From assembly GCA_022457155.1 (NCBI GenBank), contig JAJGOT010000438.1, forward strand, positions 1 through 64,000: a stretch of 64,000 bases of DNA, in the 5' to 3' direction. Numbering within the stretch: position 1 is the stretch's first letter; each line of letters begins with the position of its first letter. The notes beneath the pieces are model-generated. The model saw nothing but the letters and a program-made list of their open reading frames with translations. It was not told the DNA's origin and did not search any database. This DNA comes from Cladopsammia gracilis. Lineage: Eukaryota; Cnidaria; Anthozoa; Scleractinia; Dendrophylliidae. This document shows positions 1 to 11,734 of the stretch, one piece after another. A program made the translations under genes and the position numbers.

Positions 1-430
1 TCTTCTCATATTTTATTTTATTTATTGTTTCCTCCCTTTCCACTTGCTTCGCCGTACCAGAAGGGTAATCTAAATATACACCCTATAGCTTGTCTTAGGA
101 CGGGCTCCTGGTCCGGTTCGGCTGGTGGTTTGGGTCCCTCCCTTTCCTCAGTAGTTTTCAGATTATACGGGGTCTTTTCCCCCTCCGCTTTCAGTTCATT
201 TTTTGTTTGCGTTTTAGATTTCTACTGGCTTATTTGTTCGTACTTTGCTCAAATCGAGATCGGATACAATCACCTACAAGTGGTGTGATTGGGAGGGCAA
301 ACCAGTACTAGCCGGGCCGGACCTTCAGTTGACATATTGTTTTTTCTTGTCAAGGATCAGTGAATTGAATTTCTGAATAGGGAAACAACATCATAACGAC
401 CAATCAGCAGAATCTTCTAATTACACTCAG
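1..430. other. No gene recognised; small hairpin
   Basis: I see no coding region. Around 267-291 an inverted repeat (CAATCAC ... GTGATTG) could form a small hairpin. The stretch directly precedes a decayed LINE and may be part of its 5' region, but nothing proves this. Confidence 0.3.
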
Positions 431-439
431 AGAGATAGT

Positions 440-3200
440 TTGATAATGAATTAAATAATCATGGCAAAAGACTACTTGAAATTTGCAAAAGCTGTGACCT
501 TAGAATACTAAATGGCAGAGTAAACCGGGACTCCCTCGGAAGGCCTACTTTTAAAGGAGAAATGGCATAAGTGTAATCGATTATACAATATGCGATCAAG
601 GCATATTCAAATATTGAAAATTTTATAGTGAAACAGCCATCACCTTTATCTGATCATAATCCGATAGTGACATGTTAAATGTTAACCATCAATCAAATAT
701 TTTTGAATTACGGGCATCAAACGAAACTAACCCTATTTCATATAAACGAAGATATCCAAAATGAAGATGTCAGCTATTCGCTGGATAAAAAGTGGAAAAC
801 ATTCTGATTACAACATCGGTAGCGTGTTTAAAAGTTAGAAGAATAAAGAAGCGAAATCGTGTCAAACCAACATCAAACAAAAATGGTTTGATAGAGAATG
901 CAAATTTAAAAGACATGAACTCAGAAAATTATCAAATCAAAAACATATAGAACCTCTAAATATCAGTTTACGTGATAGATATCATGACGTCTTAAAAGAA
1001 TGCAAAAACCTGCTTGATACTAAATGAAAACAGTACCATGCAAAAAAGATTTCACAATTAGAGGAAGCAACAAATAACCCTGACAAATCTAACTTTTGGG
1101 ATTGCTTAAAATCCATCATGGATGATACCATGAAAGAAAGTCTCCAACAATCTCAGAAGAGAGCTGGCTTTACCACTTCCAATCTCTTCATTCAAATAAA
1201 CCCATTAATCCAATTCAACATAAAATCATAAATGAACTCCGACTTTTGGAGCAGGAAAGAGAACAATATACCTCTCTAGACTATTTGTACACTGAACATG
1301 AAATACGCGCTGCCGTGGAAAAAGTTTTAAAATAGCAAATCAGCGTTCTCTGACATAATAAGGAACCAAATGATTGAAGCTAGTCTTGGAAGAATGATGC
1401 CTGTGCATATCAAACTTTTCAATTCAATTCTAAATTCAGGTATATGCCTAAAAACGGATGTAACGGCACTAATGGTCGTATAGCACCAATATATAAATCA
1501 GGTGGCAAAAGTGATCCAACCAATTACAAAGGAATTTGCTTTTCAAGTTGTTTGGGAAAACCTATATGCGCTACAACTCGAGGAGTATTGCACCCATCTC
1601 AAGTTGGTTTTCTACTAAAAATCGCATCGCAGACCACGTCCTAACGCTTAGAACATTAATAGATAAATATGTTCTCTATCGCGGAGAAAAAATTGTATGC
1701 TTCTTTTGTCAATTGCAAGAAAGCGTTTGACCCAGTTTGGCATGAAGGTCTCTTATATAAATTACTTAAATTATGTAGAAGGACATTTCTACGATCTCAT
1801 TTAAAGCTTATACTCAAATTCCAACTGTTCTCTGAAAATTGGTCACATTAAAACGCAGTCCTTTCAATACCCGAAAGGTGTACGACAAGGGTGCATTTTA
1901 AGTTCGTTGCTTTTAACCTATATCTAAGCAAGTTACCTTTTTCGTTTGAAAACACTTTATCTGATCCATTCATTTTACCGAATGGTGCAAAAGCCAATTC
2001 TCTCTGATGATTTAATTATTTTGTCGAGATCCAAAACAGGATTGCAAAATTGTTTACAAGTATTGTCTTCATATTGCAATTCTTGGATGTTAAGCATTAA
2101 TTTCAGTAAAGAAAACAAAAGCTATGATATAGAGTCTGATATTTGTAACTTAGTTTTACATAAATAATGAAACCATTTAAACTGCTCAGAATTATACCTA
2201 TTTAGGAACCCGAATTTCATCAACAGGAAATTCCACATTGGCAATTGATCTCTTGAAAGAAAAGGCCATGCATGCTCTTTAAAGACACGGATCTTAGTAC
2301 ATTAAAGCCAAACCTTGCATCGAACATCTTTGACACGATGATTACTCCAATCCTCGCTGATAATAACGAAGCTTGGGGCTTATATACCGAACAAGACTTT
2401 AAGACATGGGATAGATCCTCAACTGAAAAAGGTCAATTACAATTTTGTAAATACTATTTACAAGTAAATGACAAGGCCTCAAATCTAGCATGTAGGGCGG
2501 AACTAGAACGATTCCCTCTCATTCTAACCATAAATCAGAAAATTCTTGATTATATTTTATATCTTAAGCAAAATGACAACTCTATAATGAAACAAATTTT
2601 CTTAATATCATTAGATCTCAAATTCAATTAAAAGAATAACTTTTATTCTAATTTATTGAACATGGTTGAATATTTTTATCTACAAAATTTTAACCTGGAC
2701 ACACCGTATGAAAATAAGAGCTTACATTATTAATCTTATTAAACAAAAGTATATTTCCTACTGGAAAGATGCTTTCGGAACTGTAAGAAATTAGAATTAA
2801 TTTTACAATATTCTTAAGGAGCGATACATAATCTCCCCATATAATCAAATCCCTAGAGAAAATGGATTATGCTCTTTATGCGAATCAAATAATGTCAAAA
2901 CGGAATTCATTTCCCCTTTTAATGCCCAGGATATTCAACTTTAAGAGGGAAATACTTTAATCAAATCTACCAACACTTGCTGAATATTCAAAATACATCC
3001 TGAACAGAAAGTATCAAAGAATTGATGAACTCTTCCAATTATTTTGTTTATTTATTACTTTTAATGAAATGATATCTGCGTGTTTTCTTTTACCTAATAG
3101 CTTAATTCTGTCAAATCAAAATTATGTTATGTATTTATTTAATATTCTTTTACTGTCTTTTGTCGTTGTTAAAAGGTAAGCTCTTGCATACTGTAACTCA
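440..3200 (+). mobile_element. Decayed non-LTR retrotransposon (LINE), endonuclease tail plus reverse transcriptase
   Basis: The plus strand carries a LINE ORF broken by many frameshifts and stops. Around 470-680 the frames read like the end of an apurinic endonuclease domain, finishing with a 'SDHNPIV'-like motif. At 1484-1530 the RT palm entry motif 'PIYKSGGKSDPTNYKGI' is visible. At 1686-1750 follows the A motif region ('FVNCKKAFDPVWH'), and at 2004-2100 the catalytic motif has decayed from YADD to 'SDDLIILS', followed by 'SWMLSIN'. Downstream fragments at 2272-2631 match the post-RT region. No target-site duplication or tail could be fixed. The motif spacing fits CR1/L2-like LINEs, though the clade is uncertain. 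It cannot encode a working protein. Confidence 0.8.
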
Positions 3201-4969
3201 ATATAGTCATGCAAATAAAGCTATTATTTACTTTACCTCGCCATGTATCAGCTTCGGTTTCGAGATTCCGAAAAGTTTGTTGCCGGAAATCCGCCGAACG
3301 GTTCACCTTTCTGGGTGTTCGTCCTTCAAGATTATCCAAAATGATCTGAAATTTTCAGTTTCGTGTCCGAAGGCGTTGATGTTAAGGAATTTTTTCGTCT
3401 CCTTTCACGGTCATATCACGGTCATCTTTGCAGCAGTGCTCAACCACCGCGCATGTAGGTTTTGGGTTTTTTCTGAGTTTTGGGGAGATGTACCACCTTA
3501 AGTCACTCTTAGCTCCTCCATGTGTATTTAATGATGGGATTTTGAATCGATACAGTGATTGAGACGGTAGCAAAATTATTTCTCCCATAACTTAATCCCA
3601 TCCGGGCAGTGAGTGGCTATTGTGTCAGTGAAGATGTGGAGCGATTCAAAAGTTCTTTGAATGGGAAATCCAGAAAATTGTGTCCGGAATCTGCCGCCGC
3701 AAACATGAATGTACGAGGAAAGTTTGAAAGCCTAGAATTTTTATGGCGTACGTTGGATTCAAAGATTGCCTTCTTGTCAAGAATTTTTCAATTGGAATAA
3801 AGGTTAGTTCCAGAAACTCAGCTTCTGAAAATGTTTTCGACTTTATCCACTTACTTTGAAGTGTACAATGAAGCACGTACTTCTCTACATTTTAAGTTCT
3901 GAATGAAAACTAAGCTCATTGTTTTTTAAGCCTACAGTTGAATTGTTTGATCATTCCATGCAAATAATTTGTTTAACCATAAACCTATAATTTTTGTTAG
4001 CTTCATTTTCTTCTTGCTAATTGATCATCCTTGCTTGGACACATAATCAGAATTTAAACTGCATCGGGTACAAAAGTATTCAATGAAAAAATCTCAAAAA
4101 CAAAACACGATAAAGCGTAAGATAAATGGAATCGGCGTAAAATAATTTTCCTAAACAACAAAGCTAACAAGCTTAAGCCTTGCTTTTTAATTCCACTGTG
4201 AAAATCCGTCTTATTTAGAAGTTATGTTAGGATTTGTAGGAACATTTATAAACTTCAGTTCAGTGAATTTCAATCGAAAATTCCTCAGTTTGAAAGCCGT
4301 TGTTTTCTCCTTTGGATCCATAATTTTTGAGCTTTCCACTAATAGCTAAACCTTCAGTTCAATGAACTTCACAAAGTACATATCGAGGTTGTTTTGAGTG
4401 TCATTGATCGCTACATGTAAGCCTTTCCAAGCCAATGTTAAATGAAAATATATTCCTGTTGTTGATATCAGTTTTAAAATATTAAAGCTTAGTGTTCTTT
4501 TGTCGTTAAGCCGTTTTTTGTTTGCGTGCGTGGGAATTTTTTTTTTTATTTTGTAGGTTTGAGCAGCAACTTATCGGACTTATCGTTTACAAGAAACATA
4601 TGTTCTCTTCTCATCTTCTAACAGACCACAGTATGCAATAAGACACTGAACCGGCTCGAGTTGTGAAATTCTGTCTCCTCACGCTTGTGTTGATGCAGTG
4701 GAAAATTGAACTTTGTTTACTTTACAGTTTCGCTTGCGCGGTTTTCTATGAGTTTACCGGCACAATAGTTAATAGGTCTTTGGCCAATCAGAACGCGCGT
4801 AGTATCTCAGTTATTTTTATAAAACTCAATAATGCACTCGGTGCGTTTTTTATTTCTTTAATATAACGTGGAAATTAATTCAGCACAATTTCGTTATTTA
4901 GGCGGGACAGTGTTCTTTTAAATTCTAGCAACTTGGAAAAAAAGAACTTACATGTTGATTTCAATATAA
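3201..4969. other. Intergenic, nothing recognised
   Basis: Short open frames on both strands (for example 3382-3588 minus, 3124-3501 plus) show no motif or splice support. The AT-rich sequence has no clear tandem or inverted repeat. This is the 3' side of the minus-strand kinase gene, so part of it may be 3' UTR. Confidence 0.4.
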
Positions 4970-5176
4970 TTACGATGCAGCGTTAATCTCGTCCAGTTCA
5001 TCAATAATCTGTCCCATGTTTGGTCTTATCTCAGGATCTGTTTGCAGGCACCGTCGTACCAGGGCTCGTAACGCGCGGTTTGTCACACGAACAACTTGTC
5101 GGTCACGCCTTCTAGGATCTGGAAGTTCCCTGATACACATTTCACACACCAGAACTCCCAAGCTGTAAACATCAAC
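4970..5176 (-). CDS. TKL-type protein kinase, last coding exon
   Basis: This exon encodes the C-lobe end of the kinase whose N-lobe lies at 6929-8055. It opens directly after a good acceptor (pyrimidine-rich tract ending CAG at 5177-5179) with 'VDVYSLGVLVCEMC', the conserved D-x-W/Y-S-x-G subdomain IX. It then has 'LVRRCLQTDPEIRPNM', the subdomain XI arginine motif. It ends at a TAA (4970-4972) after 'IDELDEINAAS'. The join to the upstream exon is phase 0 on both sides, leaving a continuous kinase domain. The function inferred is serine/threonine or dual-specificity phosphorylation in the cytosol; the substrate is unknown. Confidence 0.85.
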   Translation of the reverse strand, partial: VDVYSLGVLVCEMCIRELPDPRRRDRQVVRVTNRALRALVRRCLQTDPEIRPNMGQIIDELDEINAAS

Positions 5177-6928
5177 CTGACAACAATAATAAATATTATT
5201 CTACATTATTCAATAATGTTATTATTACTTACATTGAAGTTACACCCAGCAATCAATATACTATTTACCGAGTTATTTTTATAAGTTTTCCTTTACTTTT
5301 TTTTACTAAAAAAATTACAATTGTTTTTGTTATACTGACGTAACTTAAGGCGCACAATATTAGTTTATCTAGATGTGCCCCTCTCCTCTCCTTCCTGTAT
5401 ATAATGTGAGTTAATTTAAGTGGTGTAATTTTGTACTGTACGTTTTCTTTCCTTGAAAATTTTATACTTTTAACTTACTTTTTTCACCTTATATTCAATT
5501 CTGTATTATCATCTCTTAAGGTTTGGAGAAATAAACAAAATGAAATAAAATGAACTACTAACATATGAGTCAATCTGGCACCAGTTTAATTAGTCCTTGG
5601 TTGCTTTATAAATTCAACGATTGTCACTTCATTATCTTATGAATCTACGCAGTCATTGTGGAGCACACGGAGGGAAAGTGTCTCTACTCGACCAAGATTT
5701 GAAAGGAGATAAATGATCTAATTAGTGGATTAAGACTGAGTCGATCTCGTCCCTTTCATGAAGTAGTTCGCACCATTTGAAAGTTGGGTTTTGTAATGAG
5801 ACCTCCCCCACCCACCTCCCCTTTTAGTTTTTAGAATACAAAATATGGTTTGAAATGTTAGTTAACAATTTGCATCAAGCCAATGCAAATGTCTCAGCCA
5901 GTTTAAACTTGGTCTTACTACATGTATGTCCAGATGCGGGTATAAATAATGCTGCAATTGTAAAACGGTGATGAACACCGCATTTTGCTCTTTTTTAAAA
6001 TAAGTGGTTTGAGAAATGCTAGAAAAAATTTACGCGAGTTTTCATTCATTTTTTTAAATATTTTTTTCTATTTTAAATAACTCTCCATCCGCTCTTTATT
6101 AACCCCCTCTCTTCCGATTCCTCCATTTCTTCAGGACTGAAATAAAATATGGGGGGGGTACAGTACTTGTTTTAGATACGATCTAAGTAATATATCAAAC
6201 ATAAAACGGAGGAATAATTAAAAATCACATGGATAACACCTTTTATATTAATCTCATTAACTTTTTTCCCAGACAGTGGTTCTCTGCAACACTAGAGGTC
6301 TCACAGTCTTTCGTCTGTACACCCCTTAGTGAATACATGGAGGTTATTCAGTGAAAAGTTGTGTAATTCGAATGATTTTTTGTACGAGTTCGTTTCCATT
6401 ATTTCAAGCCTAATTAGGTGAGAAAACATAAAAACTGACGAGTTAAAATGCCCAGCCGTATTACACACTTTTTTTCGGAATAAATGTTTTTGTTTTACGA
6501 CAATCATAATATTATTTTCTCAAATCCTTAAGTTTTTGAAAGCGTTTTTCTAGCGTGTGGTCAGAGAGTGTATAACATGTCCTATTTGAACTCGTTTTGG
6601 TGTGTATTTGCACTGTGAAATGCTATATGGAATTTTAAATAGAGGTTATTCAGCGTGAAGTTGTGTAATACAGATGAGTATTTTTACTGACAGTAATCTT
6701 CTCCTAAAACTAAGGTTTTGAAACTGTCTTTCCTAGTGCGCAGTCAGAAGAGTGTCATAACGTGTCATATTTGCACTCGTTTTGATGCATTTTTGCACTC
6801 TAAAATGCTATGTCGCATAATAAAGTTAAATATACCTCAGCTAAATGTGTCCAGATAATTCTTCAGGTATCTTATAAAACTTCTAACAATTTCTCCATTG
6901 ATAAAGTTTACAATCAATGAAAACTAAC
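5177..6928 (-). other. Intron of the kinase gene
   Basis: The intron runs from donor GTTAGT (just below 6929) to acceptor CAG (5177-5179) on the minus strand and is about 1.75 kb long. It holds no gene. Near 6339-6830 two diverged copies of a roughly 180-300 bp sequence are recognisable from shared blocks (AGGTTATTCAG, GTTGTGTAAT, CACTCGTTTTG), the first copy being longer. Confidence 0.75.
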
Positions 6929-8055
6929 TTTGACTGTTTGATGTGAAGTAAGTGCTTCTGGTGCACTGTAAATCATGGCACCAGGGCCTACAGTCATGGT
7001 ATTCTGCATGAAATTAGCTGTTCCATAATCTGACACTTTGGCTCTCCATTGATCACCCTGTCGCCATAGCAACACATTAGCACTACTCACATCCCGGTGA
7101 ATGATGGGTTCAGGTTTTTTCTGGTGGAGGTAATTGAGTGCTAGAGCCACATCAAGAGAAATGACAGTGATTTCTGTTTCGGAAAGTTGTCGCTGCTCCA
7201 ATAATGCTCGTAAACTTGTCTCCATGAGCTCGGTCACAAATAGGGGACTTCCCTCATCATTTGTTGCTCCGATGAATTGCAACAAGCAAGGATGGCGGCA
7301 TTTGGAAGCAATGTCCATTTCTCTCTCAAAAAGACGTATGTTATGAGGAGAAAGGATCAAATCATGGATCTGTTTCACAGCTACAGTACAGCCACAATAT
7401 TTACCCTCATTGACACTCCCCCATCCTCCCCTACCAAGGCATTCTTCTGTGATTTGAATTTCATTGCGAGCAATGACCCAGTCACATGTTTCATGGCGTT
7501 CCTGTTCACTTATCGTTTGTTGAGCTGTTGAAAGACTTAACTCTAGTTCATTTACTTCCTGTTCTTTTAGTCTCAGCTGCCTTCCTAAAGTAGAAACTTG
7601 TCCTTCAAAATTTGTCAACTGCCTTTGCGAGTCTTCTTCATGTCGTTGCATCTCCCTCAACTGCCTTTGCAAGTTATCTTCACGCTGTTGCATCTCCCTC
7701 AACTGGCCTTGCAAGTTTTGTTCACGTTGTACCATCTCCCTCAACTGCCCTTGCAAGTTTTGTTCCCTTTGTCCCATCTCCATCAACTGGCCTTGCAAGT
7801 TTTCTTCGCGTTGTCCCATCTCCCTCAACTGCCCTAACAAGTTTTGTTCGCGTTGTTGCATCTCCCTCAACTGGCCTTGCAAGTTTTGTTCCCTTTGTCC
7901 CATCTCCCTCAACTGGCCTTGCAAGTTTTGTTCGCGCTGTCCCATCTCCCTCAACTGCCCTTGCAAGTTTTGTTCGCGTTGTTCCATCTCCCTCAACTGC
8001 CCTTGTGAATTTTCTCCCTGTCGTTCATCATCGCATTGTTCTCGCTTTATTCTTC
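6929..8055 (-). CDS. TKL-type protein kinase with N-terminal 14-residue coiled-coil repeats (main exon)
   Basis: The first ~145 residues are about ten copies of a 14-residue unit of the type 'LQGQLREMGQREQN', a strong coiled coil, followed by more heptad-like sequence ('LGRQLRLKEQEVNELELSL'). The kinase domain follows. It has the glycine loop 'GRGGWGSV', 'VAVKQ' with the ATP-binding lysine, the catalytic loop 'HRDVSSANVLL', the metal motif 'SDYGTAN' (DYG instead of DFG) and 'YSAPEAL' (APE). The HRD, lysine and DYG aspartate are all present, so the enzyme looks catalytically competent. The exon start is set at an acceptor ending CCAG (8056-8059), because no in-frame ATG precedes the repeats; 5' exons must lie upstream. 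The coiled coil suggests oligomerisation. The family is expanded in cnidarians, so orthology cannot be given. Confidence 0.85.
7605..8035 (-). repeat. 42-bp coding minisatellite (coiled-coil repeat of the kinase)
   Basis: About ten tandem copies of a 42-bp unit lie inside the kinase exon. Because 42 is divisible by three, copy-number change keeps the frame and would only lengthen or shorten the coiled coil. The same periodicity opens long plus-strand frames (7598-8118), which are shadows. The copies differ at scattered positions (GGQ/MQQ/VQR variants). Confidence 0.9.
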
Positions 8056-8099
8056 CTGGTAAGGTTTCCAAAAACAATAGGAGTCAGTAAAAATCACTT

Positions 8100-9070
8100 A
8101 GGTGACAAAGCAAATTGATACATAAGAAAATACTTAGAAGAAAAAGGCACTAGAATAGCCCACTCCAGAAACTATAGGAGGCTGGGTATGAAAAAGAGAT
8201 TATTAATTGTTTGGGGATACGGAATGTCAGCAGAGAAAATAAACTGTGAAGTTAACATTGTTTAATATGAGGAGATATAATATGAACTAGGGCAGCACTC
8301 AAGCTAACACCGAGGAATGAACTGTAATCCAGATAAAAGCTCACTGGTTCCTGCTTTGCATGGATATTGGCGCGTTGTAATTATAACATTGAATCAATTT
8401 TAACTACGAATCAAAAATCAGTTGCTCATATTGTTTTCAGCCCACAACACGACATCTCCAGTGTCTAGGCCTTCTCGTGGAGCGAGGAGAGGAGAGAGAA
8501 AGAGAGAATTTTCCCGACATCCTTTTCGCCCCATCCCCAACCAGGAGGCCTGTTTACAGGCAAAAACTAAATTGTCGGAGATAAAATAAGCTGTAATTAA
8601 AAAGTAAATGTTGTTGAATGAGAGAAGATGGTTAAAAATTTCCCGTGGCAATTTATTGGCTTCCTTGTGTTCAAAACCAAATTTCACAATTTCCTTTGAA
8701 AGAGGGGCAATAATGTTGATTAGTTTGTCACGTTTGGTGCATAAAACAACACTGTATTCAAAAAACGATCCATTTTATCGAATGTTAACGGAAAAGATGA
8801 GTATCAAAGTCAAAGCTGTTTTTGTTTGTTTACATCGAGCTTCGCTGTCACGTGCTAATCACGCAATCTTAAAGGAGCAGTGTCACGGAGAATTGGTGTC
8901 ATTACAAAAACCAAAAAATACTTTTGTATTAACAGAAACCGAAACATAATATTGCAGTTTTGTGATAAATTACCACACTGCTGTAACACAACTGTCCATG
9001 AGTATCGTCATTCATGAGGGCTAGCGTTAAAGAACGTTCGGCTAAAACAGACCATGATAATTGGTGTTCT
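8100..9070. other. No gene recognised (probable intron or upstream region of the kinase gene)
   Basis: Open frames on both strands (8418-8687 minus, 8608-8949 plus) have neither motif nor convincing splice sites. If the exon at 18619-18769 belongs to the kinase gene, this is intronic. Confidence 0.35.
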
Positions 9071-9076
9071 TTCCAG

Positions 9077-9262
9077 AATTGGTTGATTTCTTTCTCTTGG
9101 TGTTTTATTATTGTAGCGTGGTTTGGCCTGCCTGTGGAATTGGCTGATTTCTTTCTCTTGATGTTTTATTATTGTAGCGTGGTTTGGGCTGCCTGTGGTG
9201 TTTTATTATTGTAGCGTGGTTGGGGCTGCCTGTGGTGTTTTATTATTGTAGCGTGGTTTGGA
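9077..9262. repeat. Short minisatellite, 37-bp unit (first unit 61 bp)
   Basis: Four occurrences of TGTTTTATTATTGTAGCGTG occur in a row. The last are spaced 37 bp apart; the first are spaced about 61 bp apart because of an extra 'ATTGGCTGATTTCTTTCTC'-like block. This block is itself repeated at about 9077 and 9139. Confidence 0.85.
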
Positions 9263-9339
9263 CCAAAAAAGGTCAAAATCCTCATCACACTGCTGCCACT
9301 ATAAATCTGAAAAATGTTTTGGGTTAAAAATTTGGCAAG

Positions 9340-9620
9340 TTGCATTATTATGCATCAGTCATTTCCAGCATTGCCCATCCCCCCCCCCCCGGGCATTAAT
9401 GGCGCATTTGGTCACATTGTAGTCCCGGGAGTGGGGCATTCGCAAATTTTTCGTGGCCCGGGGGCCGGATCTTTGACAACTCCGGGGTCATCCCGAGGCA
9501 TTTGACACCCACGTTGTTTCGGCCACGTATTTGCAGAGAAGTCAAACATGGCGTCATTCGCCGACTTTGCTGGTCAAAATGAGGAGTTTCAGGCAGAATG
9601 ACTAATCAAGGAAGGATGAG
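9340..9620. repeat. GC-rich dispersed repeat fragment with C-run
   Basis: A run of C followed by GGGCATTAATGGCGC and later CCCGGGAGTGGGGCATT resembles the scattered 'CCCGGGGCATT' sequences also seen as short stubs at 11728-11745 and 14310-14345. No coding content is visible. Confidence 0.4.
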
Positions 9621-9759
9621 AAAAGTTGGTAGACGTTTTTAAAGGTTTGCGTTGCCATTTTATACTGGTACGATCACCTGTGATCGATCAATATTTGGCT
9701 CTGTATTCGCAACGCAAAGTTGATGATCGCTGCCTCCAAGCAAAATGCCTAAAGAATCA

Positions 9760-10395
9760 AAGGCTCCTTAGAGCCAACCCGTGAATTTGAAATGCGTAAC
9801 GCGTTTAAACGCAATGCGGTAAGCTTATGTTTTCACTCTGTTACGGTTCAATATTTTTTTTAAAATTAAACGTAAGGATTTTTGACAAACGCAAAAAATA
9901 AAAATAAAGTACATCACTTTCATAATGTTGAGTCCGAAGAAGAAAGAAACAAAAAACGAAAAAAAAATGAACGGTCCGAGCGAGATTCGAACCGGGGCCT
10001 TTCAGCTGTAAGTCCGAGCTTTACACCACTCGACCACCGTGAGCACTGACTTGAAATGGGATACATTTTAGTACTTGAAGGTAGATAACCATCAAAGTGC
10101 GTGTCTCAGTTGAAAATTCCTTTTAGATCGATTTTAACGTTGCATTAAAGACTCCAAATGCGCAACAACTTTAAGCTTATTGTTGTTTATATTCGTTTAC
10201 ACCAATTTAGTTTTTGTTATCGCTGGATTCACGCTGTTCTTGTTACAAAACGCATTCGTAACAAAGCATTGCGTCACTAAGTTTACAGCTGATGGAAGGA
10301 GTGAGCGAGTGAGTGACTCATTTGCATACCTGTCGCCGTTACCGATAACCCGTTCATTACGCATGCGCGTATGTTCACGGGTTAAAAATGAAGTT
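9760..10395 (-). mobile_element. SINE-like dispersed repeat, copy 1, with internal tRNA-like promoter
   Basis: This ~0.64 kb sequence recurs at 16668-17275 in the same orientation and at 38884-39235 inverted. Between about 9972 and 10045, on the minus strand, it has a tRNA-like module. A box A-like block (TGGTCGAGTGGTGTAAAGC) is followed ~40 nt later by a box B-like block (GGTTCGAATCTCG). The flanks on both sides of the tRNA-like part are shared between copies, so the module sits inside the repeat and not at its end. No poly(A) tail or target-site duplication was found. Confidence 0.65.
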
Positions 10396-10567
10396 TTTCT
10401 TTAGGTAGGCTCGACTACCAGCCGCTGTTCGGGAAACGAGCCCGCGATCCTCCCCCGAAAAGACGGCTGGACGCGTGAACTTGTTATTGTTAACTTCCTC
10501 CAATCAGAAGCTTGCCTGCTTAAATCGAGCAGGCGAATAAATTATTTTTCTAGAGCATAATTTCAAA

Positions 10568-10992
10568 ATGACGGATGTGAAGGAGTTGTTTGATTTGGCG
10601 TGTGATCGTGCTGTAGAAAGATTTAAACCTGAAAATCTCAACGTTTTACAACGGAGAGCGCTAGAAAGCTGGTTGACCTTGAAGATTTGTTCGTTATTCA
10701 ACCTACGGGATCAGGAAAGTCCCTTATTTTCCAATCCGCACCAATGATTTTCGATATTGTGCAAGAGACGAGTTTTAAGTCCATTGCTGTCGTTATTTCA
10801 CCCTTGACTTCGCTAATGGAAGATCAATTAAAATTCCTAAAATCAATAGGCATTGTTGCCGAGTTTATTGGCGAAGATCAAAAGGACGAGGCAAAAAAAT
10901 CCGTTGAAAGGGGAGACTGCGAGATCGTCTTTGGATCACCGGAGTCATTTTTGTGTTGTGATAAATGGAGGAAGATGTTCAGTGTCGACTGA
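10568..10992 (+). pseudogene. RecQ-like DNA helicase N-terminal fragment, frameshifted
   Basis: An ATG at 10568 opens 'MTDVKELFDLACDRAVERF', which reads to about 10670. The frame then shifts, and the helicase continues with motif I 'VIQPTGSGKSLIFQSA', motif Ia-like 'VVISPLTSLMEDQLKFLKS' and 'EFIGEDQKDEAKKSVERGD' up to a stop at about 10990. This is the ATP-binding start of a RecQ-type SF2 helicase. The DEAH box and the second RecA lobe are missing. It is a truncated, single-frameshift pseudogene, probably one of many dispersed copies. Confidence 0.75.
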
Positions 10993-11103
10993 AAGATTGT
11001 GCCTCATTAATAGGCCTTATCACGGTTTTTCCAACATTTTATATGGGCCTGATAGCAAAAATCCATCGACACTGCTGGGAAAAGCATCTCAAAATTAGTA
11101 AAA

Positions 11104-11176
11104 TGGCCGAGTTTAAAAGCGATATCTTTTAAAATTTTGCGGTATTTTAAAATATATCGCTTTTAAACTCGGCTCA
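11104..11176. repeat. Hairpin / MITE remnant
   Basis: A perfect 20-bp inverted repeat (GCCGAGTTTAAAAGCGATAT and its complement) is separated by about 29 bp. It lies between the two gene fragments at 10568 and 11290. Confidence 0.75.
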
Positions 11177-11389
11177 CTGTATGAAGCTCACTGTATTTCA
11201 CACTCATATACATATAGAGTGACATATTGACAAGATCTGGCGCTACATCACTTGTGTTTGACATATCCGGTGATCAGAAGCGATGTATAAATTAAATTTT
11301 GAATTTACGTCACAGACACAATCGGTGGCCCACGCGTCCAGCCGTTCTTCTCGGGGAGGCTCAGAGACCGGACGCGAGAAAGCGGCGGA

Positions 11390-11580
11390 AATCGAGCCTA
11401 TTCTTTAGGCAGATATCGAGAATCTTGCTGACAAATGTCTCCTTCCTCCTGACGAGATCAAGCTTTGGCTCCAGCATTTGCAGCAAGTCGCCGAAAACAG
11501 GAAGAAAGGAGCTGAAAAGGCCAAAGCTACTCGTCTGGGAAGGAAAGCGCGTAAATACCTCCATGTATAAATTGGTCAAC
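11390..11580 (+). pseudogene. C-terminal fragment of an unrecognised transposon-type protein
   Basis: In one frame the sequence reads 'ADIENLADKCLLPPDEIKL', then 'WLQHLQQVAENRKKGAEKA' and a basic end 'RLGRKARKYLHV' before TAA (about 11575-11577). A stop lies just upstream. The helix-rich, basic ending looks like the tail of a DNA-binding protein. I do not recognise the family. It is cut off from any N-terminal part. Confidence 0.4.
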
Positions 11581-11734
11581 TAGTTATGTTTTCAAATAAA
11601 TAGATCGCAATCACAATCATGCAGTGTTGTCTTTAAATTAAAAGATGTTGTTATCACTTGGCGGCATTTGGTTTTAACAGGTATTAAAATCGTTCGTCCT
11701 TGAGCAGTGCTGGAATAAATTGTGGATGAGCCCG

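Noticed and set aside
7598..8118. Plus-strand frames opposite the kinase coiled coil
   Set aside because: They mirror the 42-bp repeats on the opposite strand; the minus strand has the kinase domain in frame with the repeats.
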